A stretch of 64,000 nucleotides of DNA from NCBI GenBank assembly GCA_000934455.1, contig KN888827.1, forward strand, positions 1 to 64,000. The letters run 5' to 3'. Positions 58,176-64,000 of this stretch are shown piece by piece (position 1 is the first letter of the stretch; each line of letters begins with the position of its first letter). The stretch comes from Apostichopus parvimensis (lineage: Eukaryota; Echinodermata; Holothuroidea; Aspidochirotida; Stichopodidae). The translations under genes were made by a program, and so were the position numbers. Under the pieces are notes generated by a model that ran no database searches, was not told the DNA's origin, and saw nothing but the letters and a program-made list of their open reading frames with translations.

Positions 58176-59729
58176 TGTGAACCTGAAGTATTTTGAGACA
58201 AGATAAAATGATCAAGAGTCTACGACTGTGTTACTGTAATTGTCTTAAACAAAGGTTAGTGACAGCACATGATTTCTTGACAATTTTACAGTAAAATCTT
58301 AACATCGATAGTAGCTCACAGTTATTAAAGTGTGAACAGTTGCCAGAATACAGTTCTTTGCGATGACGTACAGCGACTGAGTTACTACGGACCCTGCAAA
58401 AACGATATAAAGGAAAATAAATACCATTCCTGATGACTGGCTAACATTAACGATAATACATTCATGTTGGCAGAATCGGTTGTGAATTTTTAGGAACATT
58501 TCATGATCATCAAAGTATGCAGACTTTTGACACTAATTTGTTGCTCTGTCATTCACAAGTGACAATATAAATCAATTCCAATCTGTTTTGGTTTGCATTA
58601 CATGCATCAATTTGGGAATTGTTGTTATGAGTTTGAGCTAATTTTTATCTGTTTATGTGTTTCATATTTAACCTAGACAAGCTTAGATTGTAGTCAGTTT
58701 ATGATATAATGTGTGATTGGCTTGGAATGCTCTCCAGTGCCAAAATACACTAGACCAGCTCAGGGCTCAACAATATACCGATGAAACTAATGGCTTTTAA
58801 TAACAATGGTGCCTTTTGCTTTGTTCAGACAAAGGTTTCCACAACCCTCAAACCAGGACCCTTCCAGTGGCACAAAATGCTGCAATGTATGCTTTTTTAT
58901 CATGTAGTTGTTCAATGTATGCAAGGTATTATTGTGAACTCATGCCGAACTTGTTAGAAAATCAGAAAAGCAAACCATTTTTTTTTTCGATAGCTTTGTT
59001 CAATATTGCAAAGTATGTTGAACCTGTCTGGAATCAGAAAAGCTAACCAGCTCTCTGAATTAAAGGCACTGTATGAACTTGCAAAATCTCTTTACATAGG
59101 ATGCTGTACCATCAGTGCCCTTTGAAAAAAATAGTTTGCAATGTACCCCATTGTGTTCCTCTTATGTCCTATTGTCCTACAATGCCCCCATCCCCCATTC
59201 TCCCCTCCACAAGTTGCTAACCGTACTACATAGGAATTTGACATGGTTCTTTTCAAAATTACGTTAACTTGCCTATACTTAGCTAATTGGATCTACGGGC
59301 GAGTAAAGCCCACCTACTGTATACTGTGTACTGAAAGTAGTACAAAGCTGTACAACTTCAAGTGCTCGCTAAGATATATTAAATCACCAATGGTATAGAG
59401 TCTACCAGTCGAAACAGGAAGAATAAAGAATAAGGTGAGACCCTTCAGTTTCTGCTGGGTTGGGTTGAAGTATTGTGAACAGAACTGTCAGCTAGAGTTT
59501 TATATTCACCGGCACTAACAGAAGTAATTTACTTGAACACTTGAGGAAGATCCTGCTGATTGTATCAAAGATAGAGCATTCTTTCATCATTCAATCCTTC
59601 GAGGAACGAAAAATCCCAACCATCATCTTTAGCTTGTAGTGTGAGTTCTTTGTTATGAACAACTCTTGCAAACATCTAAGGAGAGTCTTGTTCCATTTGG
59701 GAGAAAATCTGTGATGTCATACTGTAGAT

Positions 59730-60107
59730 CAGGGGTGGGCAACCTTTTGAATGAATGGGCCAGATATAAGGAGTGAAAAATTGACTGAGCCGCACCTAAC
59801 CAACGACCTGCTTGAGATTTCAAACCTTTGATTCCGAGGACTTTCAAGCAATACAGGTGTGTAGGTGTGTGTACTTAATCTGTACTCAGGAAAACATAAT
59901 GTCAATACAGTACAGTTGAAAATTAATGGGGATAATAGGCCTACCTGACAGCATCATTAGTGCCGATAATTTCTAAGCAGCTAGCTCATCTTTTGTGATG
60001 ATGTAAAAAACATTAATTTTTTTCTGTTTCTTGAGACATCTCACGTGCCGTGAAAACATCACTGGAGGGGCGCATGTGGCCCCCGGGCCGTAGGTTGCCC
60101 ACCCCAT
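59730..60107. mobile_element. hAT-like MITE with CAGGGGTGGGCAACCT ends
   Basis: Left end CAGGGGTGGGCAACCT; right end AGGTTGCCCACCCCAT is its inverted repeat apart from the last bases. This is the widespread CAGGGGTGGGCAA...TTGCCCACCCCTG type of hAT end. Flanks CTGTAGAT and TTGTAGAG agree at 6 of 8. Inner end words GGGCCAGATA and GGCCCCCGGGCCG are also usual for this group. No ORF. Confidence 0.85.
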
Positions 60108-61396
60108 TTGTAGAGAGACTAGGATCTGGGAATCATGAATTTTCATTTTTTTTTTTTTTTTTTAAATTGTCAGGACAAAACGTTAACAGTGTTGACATTG
60201 AAAGCAATAGGATCATTGGGTCATTTGAATAGCTTCAGTAGTTTAGATGAACAGCATTTTCAAAACCCTTCTAAACAGAATGTACACATCTTAATAAAAT
60301 AACGCATAACCAATTGAAGTACATGCACGTTGTTGTCATATTTAGACTTGATCACGCGTTGTATGTGAGGTAACATTAAGATCTGTGATATCTGCTAAAA
60401 TGGGATATGCTTTTCCTTAGCTACTTAGGGAACTTATTTCTGGCAGTTAGATCTCAAGTAGAGCAACGATGATTGTTGGGTTTGTGTTTTCTTTGAAATT
60501 TACCAAAATTACCATGAATTGTCGAAGATAAGATTGAAGGTGATAAAATTGAGCGTTCCTATTAACCAGTTGTGTTTGTCATTTTGAAGGTTTATTTGTA
60601 GTGCAAGGTTGTACCTTGATTTGCTTCAATCTAGTAGTAACAGTGTTTGTACCAGAGATCTCGTTCGAAGTCATCCGGTGGGGTTGCACAGGGAAAGCCC
60701 CTGGTCAGGGGTGAAGGGAGCTTAAGGCCCCTTAGAAAATTTTAGCATTTTAGTGCTCATTTTACCGCACATTTTAGTACCTGAAAACTACGAAAATGTA
60801 CATAATTCTATAAAACAATATGAGAAAAAAAACTGTCACTCACCCAGTTAAATTTTCCAGTTTACTGGCTGACTCTATGATAGGAAGCTATAAAGGCATG
60901 TGCAAGGTCAAGGCTACAGTATAGGTCCCATTAAAATAACCACCGACCTATTTCATTCAAATAGGCCTATATGCATATCGCAAATTTCCAACGAGCATTG
61001 AAAAAATGTTTCCTCCCCCATTTTGTCAAGTACCAAAAATGTTTACCAACAACAACTTATAAAAGGCTAAATAACTCAGTGTCCACGATCATTAGAGGTT
61101 AGGCCTAGTGTTTTATAGAATACGCACATTTGCATACAGTTCATTGCGCCAAACACTCAGTGACCCGTACTGCACAGTGCATCTTATGTTTATGTACACA
61201 GCTGTGACATTGATGGAAGGAATTTATTGTTGGGCTTCCACAATGAGAGTTACAAGCGGTAACTGCCTGTGAGTCGTACAAAGGATAACTTACATAGCCG
61301 ATTATAATTTTAATATGTTACTGAAACATGTTTAAATGCATGTAAAGAGAGGTTTTGTTGTTTGAGACATTGTTAATTTTTTATATTTTTGAGATT

Positions 61397-61475
61397 TGTT
61401 TTTTATTATTATTATTATTTTTGTGATTTGTTTTTTAGTATTATTATTATTGTTGTTGCTGTTGTTATTATATTT
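61397..61475. repeat. TTA/TTG microsatellite
   Basis: TTATTATTATTATT and GTTGTTGCTGTTGTTATT tracts separated by a duplicated GTGATTTGTTTTTTA phrase. Confidence 0.8.
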
Positions 61476-62495
61476 GGTGTGATGGGCTGTTTGAAATCAT
61501 CATTGTTGGCTTCTCCAGTGCTGGCACGAACATTGAGTTGTACCGGATTCGACTGTTTAAGAAGGTAAGACCATAGACACGAGTTATGGCATAAAGATCC
61601 AGCATGTTATTCTTTCATCTTTTCCGCAATATATTAAAGTGATTTGACAATAAACTTTTGTAATTCAGCAAAAAATGAAAAGAAAGAAAAGCAGTGCAGT
61701 GCCGTAAAATAAGTTTTGACAGACAAACATGGCACCACCCCCATAAAGATTGTTCTGCTCTGAAAGTTGAAATAATACAGTAATATCTATAGACATGACA
61801 ACATTAGGTTTGTTCATTATGTACATGCAGGAAAGCCAAGTTGACACAGGCATCAAAAACCCCTTCGTCATGTTGAATCGCAGCATGAATTAGCAACTTT
61901 AGAGCTGCACTACTTAAGAAAGTATTATTGCAGGAAAGCATTGTAATCATTATTTTGTTTTGTTTGCACTAGATATCATAACCTCTGAAAGGATCAAGTA
62001 TTCTGAAGCAGTAGTTATGAGTAATTTATCACTAACAATGGCATATTTTTCAGCAAAAAAAAACCAAAATTGAATATTTTGGCACTTTAAAGTTGCCCTA
62101 ACTCCACAAGACAATACATTTATAGCCTAAATTTATGGACTTCTGGAATAGGAAGGTAGTAGGATGTTTTAACTGCTGAGAAATCAGACCACCAAAATCA
62201 AGAATATGCCAAAATGCCACGGTGGCGAAAAATTGCGAAATTTCAAAGTGTGATAATTCGGCCAAGTTTGAAGTGCCAATGCAACTCAAATTGTTCAGAA
62301 TATGCTTATTTTATGATGGTCCAAGCACACAATAAATTTGATAATTTTAGAAGAGGTCGAACCACAACATACTCCAAAATCTGGTGATTTGAATTGGAAT
62401 GACCCAGTTAAACCTCCTCTCATCACCTCCTAATGAGCACTGCCTGCATCGTGTGCAAATTGCCTAATAGCATGGACGTATTAACCTGATAGGCT

Positions 62496-62528
62496 AATCA
62501 TAATAATAATAATAATCATAATAATAGT
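62496..62528. repeat. AAT microsatellite
   Basis: Run of about ten AAT/CATAAT triplets. Confidence 0.85.
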
Positions 62529-64000
62529 ATACACTGTCTGGTGTACATCCAAACTACTCTGCTCCCCCTAATAGTGTATAATATTTAATACCTGTATGCA
62601 TCCCCTAGCTAACGGATCACTTCGTAGCTCTGTTAATTACACAATTGTGCACACTCTCCCATTTTGCCAGCCAAGATATCATCCGAGATATCTTCCAAAT
62701 GGCAGACAAAGCCATATAACTGGCTGCAATTTCTATATTAAGGTAAAAAGAAAGAAGAAAAAAAAAACATTCTTCGAACACCCCACAGATTCGTCAGCAC
62801 GCATCATACGTCTCATACGACACAATTTCTTTTCGCCAAATTGAATCATTGCCACGGTAATGCAATTTCCTTCAACGAGGCAGAAAAAATAAAAGAGAAA
62901 TCACTCGAGAACGATGATGAATGAGATAAAATTCATGGTTTGAAATTATATGCAGTCTACATGTATACACTATGGACAGCATCATATAACCTTTTAATGC
63001 ACAGTGTTGCATCTAGACGGTGGAGAAATTATTGCCTTCCGTAGACTTATATAGTTAACCAGGCACAGAGGTGCAGTACTGTACATAACGTGTTCAGCCT
63101 GTGCATTGATCGTCAGGTGTCTAGTCAACAAAACCTTACAGTATCGTACTTGCATTAATTGTGCGTGTTGACTTGTCACTTCGAAGAATGTTTATAGCTC
63201 TGCTAGTTTACATTATGTGTTTGATCTCATATTTTCAAGTATCCCGTAATCAAGTACAGTATGTCGATTCAATTCAAAAGAATGTCCATTAGGGCAAGTT
63301 AAGTTTCATAGCAATATTTCCATTCCACCTAGATTTCACTCAAAATTAACAAGTATAGAGCTGCTCATCTGAAAAAGTAAAATCTGTACCTTGTACAATA
63401 ACTTAAATCCTCAACAGTTCATGGATAAAACATCTTCAGCACCGATTTTTTAAATTGGCAAAATACTGTAGGAGCTCAGCTTGGTACATTTGCTATGCAA
63501 ATGTGCTACTGTAGGTGTTCAGGTGTTAATGTGTACATGAGTACAATAGCTGCATCCACAAGCTTTAAATACAAAATAGGCTATCATAGGTATAAAACAT
63601 CTACTGTCTAAATCTAGGTGTAGGCTACGAGTGCTAACGTTATATATGTATTGAAAATTTGAATGCTTTCCAAGATTTTAAGAAGCGGGATATATTGTGA
63701 CACTAATGCAAAAACTCAAAAATGTACAGTTTATGATCTAGGGTACATGAAATTAATGTTATATGGCTTTAAAATCTTTAAGCTATGTGGTAAGTGTACA
63801 AATGTATTACAGTACAGACAACAGTGTGGGCTACTTCAGCATTTCTCAATTGAGTGAATTCACTGATAATGTAGCTACACTGTATATGTGCCATTACTAG
63901 TGTGGGCATTGTTCTATTAGTAGCTACAGTATTAAAGTGGTTTTTTCTTCTCTCTCTCTCTCCCCAAATAGTGCCATCATTTGATGGTAATCTAATCATC

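Larger units (their letters stand above)
57673..64000 (+). other. ARRDC-like intron 2 (open to the right edge)
   Basis: At least 6.3 kb with no convincing arrestin exon. It contains a 26-bp minisatellite, a hAT-like MITE and TTA/TAA microsatellites, described separately. Confidence 0.6.

Noticed and set aside
58816-58861. TTGTTCAG followed by ACAAAGGTTTCCAC as the third ARRDC exon
   Set aside because: The translation in the required phase does not resemble the arrestin N-lobe, and no good donor follows.

Overview
This is eukaryotic nuclear DNA from an animal. Genes are short exons split by GT-AG introns, the base composition is AT-rich, and CTAGGCCTAG-type words and many short non-autonomous transposons fill the gaps. 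Protein similarities (LMO2, SPAG8, CCDC112, cyclin B, ALDH7A1, an ARRDC-type arrestin) fit an invertebrate deuterostome. An echinoderm, perhaps a sea cucumber, is my best guess from general appearance, not a proof. Two assembly gaps occur (50 N at 10718 and 690 N at 36787).

Layout. At 1-306 (minus) is the first coding exon of an unrecognised protein that runs off the left edge. LMO2 (minus, 4065-9563, three coding exons, 155 aa) follows. A sparse region with the first gap leads to a divergent pair of cilium/centrosome-type genes: SPAG8 (minus, 13651-17270) and CCDC112 (plus, 17731-26764, 13 coding exons, 513 aa), separated by about 430 bp that probably hold a shared promoter. CCDC112 converges on a cyclin B gene (minus, 29185-34013, nine coding exons, 400 aa) whose upstream DNA carries two CCAAT boxes 31 bp apart and a CHR-like word. 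Transposon-rich intergenic DNA (34.5-38.1 kb) holds a U2 snRNA-headed SINE, a hAT-like element with a perfect 8-bp target duplication, and a long-armed foldback element enclosing the larger gap. ALDH7A1/antiquitin (minus, 41141-53062, 18 coding exons, 537 aa) follows. It lies head-to-head with an arrestin-domain (ARRDC/alpha-arrestin) gene (plus, from 55337) whose first two coding exons are visible; the rest lies past the right edge.

The genes are ordinary housekeeping, cell-cycle, ciliary and transcription-cofactor genes and do not form one pathway. All gene models were built by hand from splice sites, and reading frame is kept across every junction reported; total lengths match the known proteins (155, 513, 400 and 537 aa).

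The most unusual structure is the repeated tandem duplication of gene 3' ends. The end of the LMO2 last coding exon, including coding sequence and stop region, is the founder of a decayed array of about six units lying just downstream. The CCDC112 terminal exon and 3' UTR occur three times in tandem, each copy with its own AATAAA signal. A smaller tandem array lies beyond the 3' end of ALDH7A1. I found no evidence of a new multi-gene system, CRISPR array, tRNA or rRNA gene.
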